Of a DNA stretch of 64,000 nt, positions 17,063-25,277 are shown one piece after another; within the stretch, counting starts at the first letter, position 1, and each line of letters opens with the position of its first letter. The position numbers and the translations under genes were made by a program. Origin of the DNA: Phycicoccus sp. Soil802 (GTDB lineage Bacteria > Actinomycetota > Actinomycetes > Actinomycetales > Dermatophilaceae); NCBI RefSeq assembly GCF_001429605.1, contig NZ_LMSS01000002.1, positions 599,778-663,777 on the forward strand. Direction: 5' to 3'. The notes beneath the pieces are model-generated. The model worked only from the letters and a program-made list of their open reading frames with translations, searched no databases and was not told the DNA's origin.

Positions 17063-17361
17063 CTACCCACATCCTCGTTCGCCGAAAGAGCCTGCCCTAC
17101 ACGCATCAAGACTCCCCAGCGATCGATTCATGACGCCGCCACCCCCGACCCGGATCGAGGTCAGGACCCGGGTCCCGTAATGCCCGACTGACCCAGGCTG
17201 TCTAGGCAGTGACGCTCGTTTTCTCCGGTCCCCGCCAGGTGCTCCCTCTCGTCAGTCGCGGCAGGCATGGTGCGGCGCTGGGCGAAGCGGGGTCAGCACG
17301 GCTCTCGTGGGCGACCAGCTCTCGAGGGAGTTCGCTATGCCTGGAAGAGGTGTGACTTCGC
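17063..17361. other. Divergent intergenic region, 299 bases
   Basis: The region separates the divergent ECF sigma operon and the SH3/zincin gene. It holds their ribosome-binding sites (GAAGAGG before 17362). I see no clear operator palindrome or additional ORF; promoters of the sigma operon probably lie here. Confidence 0.4.
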
Positions 17362-18291
17362 ATGAGCTTCGCGTCAACCAGGACCTGCAGGGCCGATCGC
17401 CCGCTCGCTCCGCACCAGCACCACGACCACTCATCCCACCGCCGCTCAACCCGGCGACGCCTGCGCGGCTCGTACTGCGCCGCGGCCGTGGCCGTGGCCC
17501 TCTCCGTCCCGTCGTTCGATGCCGCGAAGGCGGGCGCCCCGGCGACCTCAGCGACCTCGGCGACCTCGGCAGTGTCGGCGGACGCGGCGGTGTCGGCGGC
17601 CGCGGCGGTGTCGGCGACGTCAGGGGGCTGGGCGACCTCGGCCGACCCGGACCAGCCGGTGACCCGCGACTCCACGGGGCAGCTGGCCTCGACCTCCTCC
17701 GCCCGGCAGGCCCGTCGCGTCTGCGTGCGCGTGGCCAACGTGCGCTCCGGCTCCGGTCTCTCCCACCGCGTGGTGACCACCCTGAAGCGGGGGACGACGG
17801 TACGCGGGACGACGACCCGGGGGTGGCTGCGGATCCGCGCGGCCCGCTGGATCTCCCTGTCCGTCACCTGCCCAGCGGGCGGCTCGAAGGCCGCGCGTGC
17901 GGGACTGGGAAGCTTCAGCGCCTGGGTCCGCGCCATCGACCCGGCGGGGAACGCCCGATGGACGATGGACCACGCGCGCAGGCACACCCGCGGGAACGTC
18001 CGGGGACTGACCGTGTTCCAGAGCTCTGGACCAGCGCGGTCGACCGTCTACATCCAGCCGGGGATGACCTGGTCGAAGACCAAGCTGGTGATGGCCCACG
18101 AGGCGATCCACGTCAGGCAGATCCGCTACGGCGGCTTCAGGCACTCGCTCGAGGTCTTCGGCAGTGTCCGGGGGATGGAGCGGGCCGCGGACTGTGGGGC
18201 GACCATCATCCTGGGCCGGGTCGTCAGGAGCGGTTGCCCCGCGGGGCTGGCACCCCCCGTGCGGCGCCTCCTGGCTGGGCGCCCCGCCTAG
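17362..18291 (+). CDS. Secreted SH3b-domain protein with HExxH zincin-like domain
   Basis: A 309-residue exported protein. The N-terminus is long, basic and His/Arg-rich followed by a hydrophobic signal segment (about residues 36-58). A low-complexity Ala/Thr/Ser/Val stretch follows (about 59-95), then a bacterial SH3 domain (about 115-155; CVRVANVRSGSG and GWLRIR). The C-terminal domain carries HEAIH (246-250) and, 23 residues further, ERAAD (273-277), the HExxH...E-x-x-A-D zinc arrangement of neutral metallopeptidases such as the YPFJ type. It may be a wall-associated protease; no known family is matched with certainty. Confidence 0.7.
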   Translation: MSFASTRTCRADRPLAPHQHHDHSSHRRSTRRRLRGSYCAAAVAVALSVPSFDAAKAGAPATSATSATSAVSADAAVSAAAAVSATSGGWATSADPDQPVTRDSTGQLASTSSARQARRVCVRVANVRSGSGLSHRVVTTLKRGTTVRGTTTRGWLRIRAARWISLSVTCPAGGSKAARAGLGSFSAWVRAIDPAGNARWTMDHARRHTRGNVRGLTVFQSSGPARSTVYIQPGMTWSKTKLVMAHEAIHVRQIRYGGFRHSLEVFGSVRGMERAADCGATIILGRVVRSGCPAGLAPPVRRLLAGRPA

Positions 18292-18320
18292 ACCGACCCT
18301 GCACTCCCCGAGGCGGGGTA

Positions 18321-18358
18321 GGAAACGGCGGGCGGTTGCAGGCCCGCCCGCCGTTTCC
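18321..18358 (+). terminator. Terminator after the SH3/zincin gene
   Basis: Perfect 15-bp stem GGAAACGGCGGGCGG (18321-18335) pairing with 18344-18358 around an 8-base loop. It lies 30 bases after the stop codon and also insulates the convergent gene. Confidence 0.85.
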
Positions 18359-18452
18359 GGCAACCTGCATCCCCCGATGACAGGTCAATGGTGGAGACGG
18401 CTCATCGGCCGAAGTGTGACGCGACGACGTCAGGTCGATCCGCGCGACTCAC

Positions 18453-19307
18453 TCACGGTGACCATCCAGACCCGCACGGGCGGTCGGCCGCGCCGCTGCG
18501 CGGCACGACGTCGACGCGCACCACGGCGGCCACGATGTCCCCGAGCCGGCCACCCGGCGCCAGGTCGACGGCCCCCGAGTCCGCGTCGACGTGGACGTAC
18601 TCGCCATAGAGCACGAAGAGCGCGCCGGCGGCCGTCACGGCTCGCCGCCACCGCCGGTATGCCGGGTGGTCACCGCTGCGGGTCCACTCCAGGAGGGACA
18701 CCTCCCGGCCGTCGACGGTGCCGGTGAGCGAGAAGAGCGCGCCGTCGAGGGCGCCCTGGACCGTGGCCGTGATGGGCGCGTGCGCGGTGATCCAGCCGAG
18801 CTCGTCGATGGCGAACAGCTCGAACCCCAGCTCGAGGTAGGTCGAGATCCAGGCCGAGCGACCTTCCGCCTGTTCCAGCTCGCGGTGGACGATGGGATCC
18901 GACGTCGTGAAGACCAGACCTGGCAGGTCGTCGCCGTCGGTGCCGGAGGGCGGGAGCAGGGCGTAGTGCATGTCCGACTCCCCGGTGTAGGGGTCGGCGG
19001 TGGTCGCGTCGACGGGCGCGGTGACGACCTGCAGCCGGGGTGGTTGGCAGGACCGGTGGTGGACCTCGGCCGAGAACTGCCGGTACCGGAAGCCGGCTTC
19101 GGGCGGGGGTGGGTCGGGGACCCGCACCTCGACGGTCAGGGACCTGCGGTCGCTGCTGTCGAACGGCCCCGAACACGTGGCGCAGCTGCGGGCCGAGGTC
19201 GCCGTCGCGACCACGTAGTGCGTGGTGTCCGCGGTCTTGAAGATGCTCAGCTCGGGGGGCCAGTCCACCTTGTCGACCCCCGGGTCCCCCACGGCGCGCA
19301 CCCGCAC
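18453..19307 (-). CDS. Hypothetical protein, 284 residues
   Basis: Not recognised. The protein is soluble and acidic with a CxxC pair near residue 45 (RSCATCSGPFD), a strand-rich first half, and a helical region ending with VLYGEYVHVDADSG. No signal peptide or membrane helix is evident. The coding start is either GTG 19307 or GTG 19301; the latter is better spaced from an AGGAG site. It converges with the zincin gene, sharing the terminator region. The Cys pair could bind zinc, but this is inference. Confidence 0.5.
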   Translation of the reverse strand: MRVRAVGDPGVDKVDWPPELSIFKTADTTHYVVATATSARSCATCSGPFDSSDRRSLTVEVRVPDPPPPEAGFRYRQFSAEVHHRSCQPPRLQVVTAPVDATTADPYTGESDMHYALLPPSGTDGDDLPGLVFTTSDPIVHRELEQAEGRSAWISTYLELGFELFAIDELGWITAHAPITATVQGALDGALFSLTGTVDGREVSLLEWTRSGDHPAYRRWRRAVTAAGALFVLYGEYVHVDADSGAVDLAPGGRLGDIVAAVVRVDVVPRSGAADRPCGSGWSP

Positions 19308-19355
19308 TCCTCTCGTCGAGCTTCCTTCCTCGAGGGACGTCGCAGGAGCTCGGAC

Positions 19356-19420
19356 GTGACGGAGCGTGACTGACCTGGTCCGTCACGGAGGAGCTGAGCC
19401 CCCGCTACGGGTCGGCTCAG
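19356..19420 (-). terminator. Two hairpins between hypothetical genes
   Basis: CGTGACGGA (19355-19363) pairs with 19379-19387, and CTGAGCC (19394-19400) with GGCTCAG (19414-19420), the latter covering the stop codon of the minus-strand gene ending at 19417. They probably end that transcript. Confidence 0.45.
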
Positions 19421-19776
19421 CGCTGGTAGGCCAGCCGCCGTGCGTGCAGGACCTTGGCGTAGATGGCGGTGACCTCGTCCAGCGTGGACACCGGCACGGC
19501 GGTGACGTGCTTCCACCCGGGGCCGGTCGCGGTGACCCGCACCGTACCGACGACGCCGGGGGCTCCGCTGGGGTCGGCCTCCGAGGCGTGCGCCGGGGTG
19601 CTGCCGTCGTCGATCTGCCACTCGACCTGCTTGGTCGACGACAAGCCACTGGGGGTCGCCACGGTGTCAGGGCTCAGGGTGATGTCGCCGATGCGCTGCC
19701 TGAACCGCGCATCCGACCCAAGGCGGTACCGAGAACGGGGAGGGCTGGCGTGGGTCGTGGTCTGGGGTGCGGGCAT
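19417..19776 (-). CDS. Hypothetical protein, 119 residues
   Basis: Not recognised. The short protein begins with a Thr/Pro/Ser-rich stretch, then beta-rich sequence (KQVEWQIDDGSTPA, GTVRVTATGPGWKHVTAV) and a helical end VTAIYAKVLHARRLAYQR. No signal peptide. Start ATG 19776 is the first that does not overlap the acyl-CoA ligase gene downstream of it on this strand's upstream side. Codon choice is like that of neighbours. Function cannot be assigned. Confidence 0.45.
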   Translation of the reverse strand: MPAPQTTTHASPPRSRYRLGSDARFRQRIGDITLSPDTVATPSGLSSTKQVEWQIDDGSTPAHASEADPSGAPGVVGTVRVTATGPGWKHVTAVPVSTLDEVTAIYAKVLHARRLAYQR

Positions 19777-19850
19777 GCACCAAGAGACGCGGCACCCGCT
19801 CGATCGTGACGGTTCCCGAGCGCGGGCGCGGCTGTCGCCGGTGCGGTCGG

Positions 19851-21422
19851 CTAGCCGTCGACCGGCGTCCCCAGCTCGGCCTTGATCTCGCTCTTCAGCA
19901 CCTTGCCGACCTTGGAGCGGGGCAGCTCGGCCCAGACGTGCACCGCCTTGGGAGCCTTGACGCCGCCGATCCGCGCCTTGACGAAGGCGATGACCTCGGC
20001 AGGGTCGACGGTGCGGTCGGGCAGGGCCTGGACGACCGCCTCGACACGCTCGCCCCACTTGTCGTCGGGCAGCCCGATGACGGCACAGTCCTGGAGGTCG
20101 GGGTGCTGCATGAGGGCCTGCTCCACCTCCGTCGAGTACACGTTGAAGCCACCGGTGATGATCATGTCCTTGGCCCGGTCGACGATGAACAGGAAGCCGT
20201 CGTCGTCGAGGTAGCCGATGTCGCCGGTGTGGTGCCAGCCGAACCGCGAGGCCTCCGCCGTCGCGTCGGGGTTGCGGTAGTACCCCGGCATCACGAGCGA
20301 GGACCGCACGACGATCTCGCCGCGCTCACCGCGGGGCAGCAGTCGTCCGTCGAGGTCCATGATGGCGACGGTCACCAGCGGTGCCGGCCGGCCGGCCGAG
20401 GACAGCCGTTCGACCGCGACCGAGCCGTCGGGTCGGAAGTGGTCGGCTGGGGGCATCATCGACACCATCATCGGCGCCTCGGTCTGGCCGAAGAGCTGCG
20501 CCATCACCGGCCCGATGCGAGTCAGCGCCTCTTCGAGCCGCGTGGCCGACATCGGTGCCGCGCCGTACCAGAAGCACTGCAACGACGAGAGATCCGTCGC
20601 GTCGAGGGCGTCGTGGCCGAGCACCATGTAGATCAGTGTCGGCGGCAGGAAGGTGTGGGTGACGTGATGCTTTTCGAGCAGCTGGAGGAAGCCACCCACG
20701 TCGGGGCGCCGCATGATGACGACCTCGCCACCACGGCAGAGGATCGGGAAGCAGAGCACGCCGGCCGCGTGGGTGAGCGGCGCGAGCGCCAGGTAGACCG
20801 GTCGGCCATCGAACGGGTAGCCCATCAAGGTCAACGCCGTCATGGTCTCGAGGTTCGTGCCGGTGAGCATCACACCCTTGGGGCGCCCGGTCGTGCCGCC
20901 AGTGCCGACGATCATGGCCAGGTCGTCGACGGCCGGCAGGTCTGGCTCGGTGTCGTCGGTTTCGGCGGCGGCGGCGCCTCGGGCCAGGAACTCGTCCCAG
21001 CCCAGGGCTCCGGCGACGGGGTCGCCTGGTGCGGCGTCGAGGCACACCCAGGTGTGCACCTTCGCCAGGTCGGCGCGGATCCGTTCGACCAGCGGGGCGA
21101 AGGACTCCTGGAACACGACGACCGTGCAGTCGAACAGGTCGAGCAGCTCGCGGTTCTCGGCGGCCTCGTTGCGCGGGTTGATCGGGCACCACACCGCGCC
21201 CGCCCGGCTGATCCCGAAGACGCAGGTGAAGGCGACCGGGTCGTTCGCCGACAGGATGGCGACCTTGTCGCCCGGCTCCACCCCACTGGCGCGCAGCGCG
21301 GAGGCGACGCGGTGCGACAACGCCTGCACCGCGGCATACGTCATGGTCTGGCCGTCGGTGGTGAGGCAGGCCGCCCCGGGGTCGAGGGAAGCGCCCTTGT
21401 CGAGGTAGTCGACGACCCGCAT
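19851..21422 (-). CDS. Acyl-CoA synthetase / long-chain fatty acid-CoA ligase family (AMP-binding)
   Basis: A 523-residue adenylate-forming enzyme that activates a carboxylic acid with ATP and CoA. The signature loop is IVGTGGTTGRPKGVML, followed by YGAAPMS, QLFGQTEAPMM, WHHTGDIGYLDDDGFLFIVDR and IITGGFNVYSTEVEQAL; the catalytic lysine is in PRSKVGKVLK. The acid substrate is unknown. ATG 21422 begins five bases after the stop of the preceding gene on this strand, showing operon organisation with the saccharopine dehydrogenase-like protein and, further upstream, the SDR gene. The whole cluster is probably controlled by the divergent TetR protein. Confidence 0.9.
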   Translation of the reverse strand: MRVVDYLDKGASLDPGAACLTTDGQTMTYAAVQALSHRVASALRASGVEPGDKVAILSANDPVAFTCVFGISRAGAVWCPINPRNEAAENRELLDLFDCTVVVFQESFAPLVERIRADLAKVHTWVCLDAAPGDPVAGALGWDEFLARGAAAAETDDTEPDLPAVDDLAMIVGTGGTTGRPKGVMLTGTNLETMTALTLMGYPFDGRPVYLALAPLTHAAGVLCFPILCRGGEVVIMRRPDVGGFLQLLEKHHVTHTFLPPTLIYMVLGHDALDATDLSSLQCFWYGAAPMSATRLEEALTRIGPVMAQLFGQTEAPMMVSMMPPADHFRPDGSVAVERLSSAGRPAPLVTVAIMDLDGRLLPRGERGEIVVRSSLVMPGYYRNPDATAEASRFGWHHTGDIGYLDDDGFLFIVDRAKDMIITGGFNVYSTEVEQALMQHPDLQDCAVIGLPDDKWGERVEAVVQALPDRTVDPAEVIAFVKARIGGVKAPKAVHVWAELPRSKVGKVLKSEIKAELGTPVDG

Positions 21423-21427
21423 GCGGG

Positions 21428-22555
21428 TCAGCTCTCGACCGTGAGGACCGGCTCCATCACCAGGCCGAAGGCCCGCAGGGCACCCAGCAGCTCGCGGTGA
21501 CCGAAGGCCTGGGACGCGGATGCGAAGCCCACCGTCCTGGGAGCCTGCTGCAGCAGCGAGTACGCGGCATACGCCTGGAGCAGGCCGGTCTGCTTGTAGT
21601 TGCTGTTGCCGTGGATGACGCAGTGCGCGCGCCCGAGCGGGCCGGAGGCGTGCACGGAGTCGAGCGACTTGTTGACCCGGGGGTTCTCGCGCGGTGGCAT
21701 CTGGTTCATCACCTGGGCCGCGGTCGCGTCGAGGGCGTCGTACTTGGCGTCGAGGTCCATGTCCTTGGTGGCCTCCAGCGCGGCTGCCACGATCTGCGGC
21801 ACCCCGAGCATGAGCGGCCGGTTGAACACGCCTCCGAGGGCGCGGACGGTGGCGACCCGCGGGTCCTTCCGGAACCACACCGGGTGGGAGGTGCCCCCCC
21901 ACGGCAGGGCCAGGGCGAGCTCGTGCTGGCCGGGGATGGAGAGCTGGTAGAGGCCGGCCTCGGGGTCCCACGGCTGGTAGGTGTTCTGCTCGAGGTAGTG
22001 CGCGGCCGACATGGCGGCGTTGACGAGGATCGTCTGCGTCGAGGCGATGGTCGGGCTGCCTCCCCAGAAGACGGCGATGTCGAGGGTGTCGAGGCCCGGC
22101 TTCTCGAGGCAGAGCTGGGCGGCGATCTCACCGGTGGTGTACATCTGCGCGACGCCGGGCGCGAGGAGCAGGCCGGCCGCCGCGAAGTCGGCGCCGTACT
22201 TCTCGTCGCAGGTGATGACCCAGTCCTGCTCGCCGGTGGTGTCGAGGTAGTGGACGCCGGCAGCGAGACAGGCCTCGACGACCTCGGGGCCGTAGCGCGC
22301 GAACGGGCCCACCGTGTTGCAGACGACGGAGGCGCCGCGGAACAGCTCGGTAAGCGCTTCGACGGTGTGCTCGGTCGTCGCCACCTCGTACTGCGCGGTC
22401 TCGATCCCCGCGACGTTGGTCTCCATCGACGTCTTGAGCTTCCCGGCGTCCCGGCCGGCCGCGGTGAAGGGGACGTTGTACTCGCGGAGGTACTCGCAGA
22501 TCAGTCGACCGGTGTAGCCGGACGCTCCATAGACGATGACGGGCTTGTCGCTCAT
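21428..22555 (-). CDS. Saccharopine dehydrogenase-like NAD(P)-binding protein (DUF5938 type)
   Basis: A 375-residue protein with an N-terminal Rossmann motif VYGASGYTGRLICEYL (residues about 8-23), the GRD segment that reads the ribose, and the conserved VCNTVGPFARYG found in saccharopine dehydrogenase-like enoyl reductases. The rest resembles the lipid-metabolism relatives rather than lysine enzymes. Together with the acyl-CoA ligase and SDR it suggests oxidation or reduction of a lipid or sterol-like acid; the exact reaction is unknown. ATG 22555 precedes the ligase in the same operon. Confidence 0.75.
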   Translation of the reverse strand: MSDKPVIVYGASGYTGRLICEYLREYNVPFTAAGRDAGKLKTSMETNVAGIETAQYEVATTEHTVEALTELFRGASVVCNTVGPFARYGPEVVEACLAAGVHYLDTTGEQDWVITCDEKYGADFAAAGLLLAPGVAQMYTTGEIAAQLCLEKPGLDTLDIAVFWGGSPTIASTQTILVNAAMSAAHYLEQNTYQPWDPEAGLYQLSIPGQHELALALPWGGTSHPVWFRKDPRVATVRALGGVFNRPLMLGVPQIVAAALEATKDMDLDAKYDALDATAAQVMNQMPPRENPRVNKSLDSVHASGPLGRAHCVIHGNSNYKQTGLLQAYAAYSLLQQAPRTVGFASASQAFGHRELLGALRAFGLVMEPVLTVES

Positions 22556-22649
22556 GCCAAATGCCTTTCAGGACAGTCGAACTCAAGGAGGGGTATGCCG
22601 CGTGGCGGCGGTACGTCGTGAGGGCGTCGGAGCGTCGAGGACGCCGGCG

Positions 22650-23441
22650 TCACATGCCCATGCCACCGTCGACCGGCAGGCCGGCGCCGGTGATGAACTT
22701 GGCGGCGTCGGAGGACAGGAAGACGACGGCGTCGGCCATGTCGTCGACCTGGCCGAGCCGGCCCGAGGGGGTGAGCTCGATGACCGCGCCGACCGCGGCC
22801 TCAGGGGACGGGAAGAGGCCCAGTGCCGCCACGTCGTTGGCCAGCCCGGCGCCCATGGCGGTCGGGACGAGTCCGGGGTAGATGCAGTTGACCCGTACGC
22901 CGTAGCCGAGCTTGCCGGACTCCATGGCCGCCACGCGGGTGAGTCGGTCGACGGCGGACTTCGTGGCGGAGTAGACCGAGATGCCGGGGAATGCGATCGT
23001 GGCCGCGACCGAGGCGACGTTGGTGATGCTGCCGCCCTGACCCGCGGCGCCGCCCGGACGCATCGCCCGGAGCCCGTGCTTCAGGCCGAGGGTCGTGCCG
23101 AGGATGTTGACGTCGAGCATCTTGCGGATGTCGTCCGCGTCGACCTCGGTGATGAGGCTGGTGATCTCGATGCCGGCGTTGTTGACCAGGATGTCGAGCC
23201 CCCCGAGGCGCTCGACCGTCTCCGCGACGGCCGACTCCCAGTTGGCGTCGTCGGTGACGTCGAGCCGCACGAAGCCGTGCTGGTCGCCGAGCTGCTTGGC
23301 GGTCTGCTCACCTTCGTCCTGGATGTCGGCGATCATCACGGTCGCCCCGGCCGCGGCCAACGCGGCCGCCATGCCCTCTCCGAGGCCTTGGGCCCCTCCC
23401 GTGACGAGCGCCTTGCGGCCGGTGAGGTCGATCGAGGTCAT
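22650..23441 (-). CDS. SDR family NAD(P)-dependent oxidoreductase
   Basis: A classical short-chain dehydrogenase of 263 residues. TGGAQGLGEG binds the cofactor, DILVNNAG stabilises the sheet, and the catalytic residues are Ser in NVASVAA, Tyr and Lys in YSATKSAV. Asp in MIADIQDE after the second strand suggests NAD. The start is ATG 23441 with an AAAGGAG site. It is the first gene of the minus-strand cluster and is separated from the next gene by about 90 bases that contain a GTATGCCG element at 22593. It probably oxidises a beta-hydroxyacyl or steroid-type intermediate; inference. Confidence 0.88.
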   Translation of the reverse strand: MTSIDLTGRKALVTGGAQGLGEGMAAALAAAGATVMIADIQDEGEQTAKQLGDQHGFVRLDVTDDANWESAVAETVERLGGLDILVNNAGIEITSLITEVDADDIRKMLDVNILGTTLGLKHGLRAMRPGGAAGQGGSITNVASVAATIAFPGISVYSATKSAVDRLTRVAAMESGKLGYGVRVNCIYPGLVPTAMGAGLANDVAALGLFPSPEAAVGAVIELTPSGRLGQVDDMADAVVFLSSDAAKFITGAGLPVDGGMGM

Positions 23442-23552
23442 GGCGGGCTCCTTTGCCTGCGGGGCGGCGTGGGTCGACCGCCCGGTGGTACGCCGGCCGG
23501 CTGCGCATCAGGGACTGCAGCCAGCCGACGTGGGCTCAGCGTGCTCTTCGCC

Positions 23553-23590
23553 CTTGACACCTGTCAAGAGTTTCCTTGACACTCGTCAAG
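23553..23590. promoter_or_regulatory. Double TetR-type operator between divergent SDR operon and tetR
   Basis: Two related inverted repeats: CTTGACACCTGTCAAG (23553-23568, 7-bp arms) and CTTGACACTCGTCAAG (23575-23590, 6-bp arms), with centres 22 bp apart, about two helical turns. Their position between a TetR gene and a divergent catabolic operon fits repression of both. TATGCT (23605-23610) may be the -10 of the regulator gene. Confidence 0.7.
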
Positions 23591-23688
23591 ACAACCGCGG
23601 TCGCTATGCTCGGCAGCCAGGCGGAGCTCCTCAGGAAGCTCACGCCGTCGCGGTGAGGGACGTTCCGACACGGAAGGAGGGGGTGGGC

Positions 23689-24321
23689 GTGACGCAGGTC
23701 GTGGAGCCGCAGACCGACCGCTTCGACCGGGTCCGGGTCGACAAGTTCGAGGCCCGCCGCGGCGAGCTGGCGGATGCGACCCTGGAGACCCTCGGTGAGC
23801 TCGGGTTCGCCCGCACCAGCCTGCGCGAGATCGCCCAGAAGACCGCCTTCTCCCACGGCGTCCTGCACTACTACTTCCGCGACAAGATCGAGCTGATCAC
23901 CTACTGCGTGCGCCGCTACAAGGAGCACTGCGTGACGCGCTACGACGAGATCGTCGAGCAGGCGGCGAGTGGCGAGGAGCTCGCCGGGCTCTTCGCCGAC
24001 GCCCTCGTGGGCACGATGCTCGAGGACACCGCGATGCACCGGCTCTGGTACGACATGCGCTCGCAGGCGATGTTCGAGACGGCCCTGCAGCCGACCGTCG
24101 TCGACCTCGACCACCAGCTGGAGGAGATGATCTGGCGGGTCGTCTCCCGGCACGCCGAGCTCTGCGACACCGTGCCGGCCGTGCCGTCGGTCACCGCCTA
24201 CTCGGTCTTCGACGGGCTCTTCGAGAACTCCCTCATCCGGCACCTCGCGGGCGACGCGGGCGCCGCGGAGCGTCTGCGCACCGAGTCGGCCTGGCTCATC
24301 AGCACGCTCATGAAGGCCTGA
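23689..24321 (+). CDS. TetR/AcrR family transcriptional regulator
   Basis: A 210-residue repressor with an N-terminal TetR helix-turn-helix (about residues 17-65: RGELADATLETLGELGFARTSLREIAQKTAFSHGVLHYYFRDK contains the hallmark) and a ligand-binding helical domain. The start GTG 23689 is eight bases after GGAAGGAGG (23672-23680); an earlier GTG at 23683 is too close to it. It is divergent from the SDR/saccharopine/ligase cluster, with two operator-like palindromes in between, so an acyl-CoA or the pathway substrate is a likely inducer. Confidence 0.88.
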   Translation: MTQVVEPQTDRFDRVRVDKFEARRGELADATLETLGELGFARTSLREIAQKTAFSHGVLHYYFRDKIELITYCVRRYKEHCVTRYDEIVEQAASGEELAGLFADALVGTMLEDTAMHRLWYDMRSQAMFETALQPTVVDLDHQLEEMIWRVVSRHAELCDTVPAVPSVTAYSVFDGLFENSLIRHLAGDAGAAERLRTESAWLISTLMKA

Positions 24322-24336
24322 CCTACCTGCCGTGGG

Positions 24337-24888
24337 TCACGGACAGGGTCGGGTCACCGTGACGACGGAGTCGGCCGCCGCGCCACCGGTTGCGGCCGGT
24401 TCGACCTCGGACGGCACCGGCCCCAGGGACTCGTAGCCGAGCCCGATGACGACGTCGACCGAGGTGCCCTTGCGCGAGTCGGCGAACAGCTTCGCGCCGG
24501 GGATCTGGGAGGCGGTGAGCAGGGCCTGGTCGAGACCGTCGGGACCGTGGTGCACGACCGCTGACTGGGTGACGTACCAGGACTCGGGGGCGTTGCTGAT
24601 CCCGTCGACCGAGAACTTGCGCTTTGCCAGGCCGGCGGCGACCTGCGCGGCGACGCCGGTGCGGCCGGTGGCGTTCATGACGTTGACCGTGAACGACGCC
24701 CGCGCGGGCGCTGGCGCGACGACCGGGCGGCACACCGGCTTCGGGGTCGGTGGGGTCATCCACCCGGCCGAGTAGGCGGCGGTCATGCTGGCGGTCCCGA
24801 GCAGCACCCCGGGCACGGTGACGAAGAGCATCACCTGGCGCATCCGGTGCTTGCGCCACAGCTGCGCCGGAGTGCGGTGGTCGGTCAT
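24337..24888 (-). CDS. LytR_C domain membrane protein
   Basis: A 183-residue protein with a basic cytoplasmic N-terminus, one membrane helix (about residues 18-40: VMLFVTVPGVLLGTASMTAAYSA) and an extracytoplasmic LytR C-terminal domain, in which FTVNVMNATGRTGVAAQVAAGLAKR is the family core. Such single-domain proteins accompany LCP ligases and may bind cell-wall polymers. ATG 24888 has a weak GAGAGA site. It converges with tetR, 15 bases away. The gene for the LCP enzyme in this window (2184) is far away. Confidence 0.8.
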   Translation of the reverse strand: MTDHRTPAQLWRKHRMRQVMLFVTVPGVLLGTASMTAAYSAGWMTPPTPKPVCRPVVAPAPARASFTVNVMNATGRTGVAAQVAAGLAKRKFSVDGISNAPESWYVTQSAVVHHGPDGLDQALLTASQIPGAKLFADSRKGTSVDVVIGLGYESLGPVPSEVEPAATGGAAADSVVTVTRPCP

Positions 24889-25000
24889 CACGGTCTCTCT
24901 CGTGCCTGAGCCCGAGGCGCGTCGGCGTCCTCGGGCGTGACGGTGGGTCGCCCGGGGCTTCCGCTGGTCGTTGCTGCGTCGGTCCCTCGTGTCCCGAGGT

Positions 25001-25045
25001 GGGATCCCAGCGCGCTCGGGGTTCGCAGTCGCGCGCTGGGATCCC
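25001..25045. repeat. 15-bp perfect inverted repeat
   Basis: Arms GGGATCCCAGCGCGC and its exact complement, separated by 15 bases. The arms contain the self-complementary GGGATCCC. Possible terminator or palindromic element. Confidence 0.7.
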
Positions 25046-25158
25046 CGCTGCGGGCGGGCACAGGGGTTCTTCGCAGCACCCTCAAGACGCGTGTGGGTCA
25101 CGGAAAGTGACGCGTCCTTCGGGCGAGGGTGTCTGGGGCTGGTGGTGGAGCTCGGGGT

Positions 25159-25200
25159 GACACCCGCCGGCGGTGGACGTGGAGGTGCTCCGCCGGCGGG
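25159..25200. repeat. 13-bp perfect inverted repeat
   Basis: Arms CACCCGCCGGCGG and its exact complement around a 16-base loop, about 80 bases after the stop of the DUF4118 gene. Probably its terminator. Confidence 0.6.
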
Positions 25201-25277
25201 TGCCGTTGGTTCGACCGGAGGGTGAGCCGGTCACCCGATAAGACACGGCGGGCCGGAAACTGTGACGCGCTCCACGG

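Larger units (their letters stand above)
24889..25277. other. Intergenic region rich in perfect hairpins
   Basis: No gene is supported here. Perfect inverted repeats are present: 15-bp arms 25001-25015 and 25031-25045 (each contains GGGATCCC), 13-bp arms 25159-25171 and 25188-25200, and a smaller GGGTGA/TCACCC hairpin at 25218-25234. They lie between two minus-strand genes and could be tandem terminators of the DUF4118 gene or a mobile palindromic element. Confidence 0.5.
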
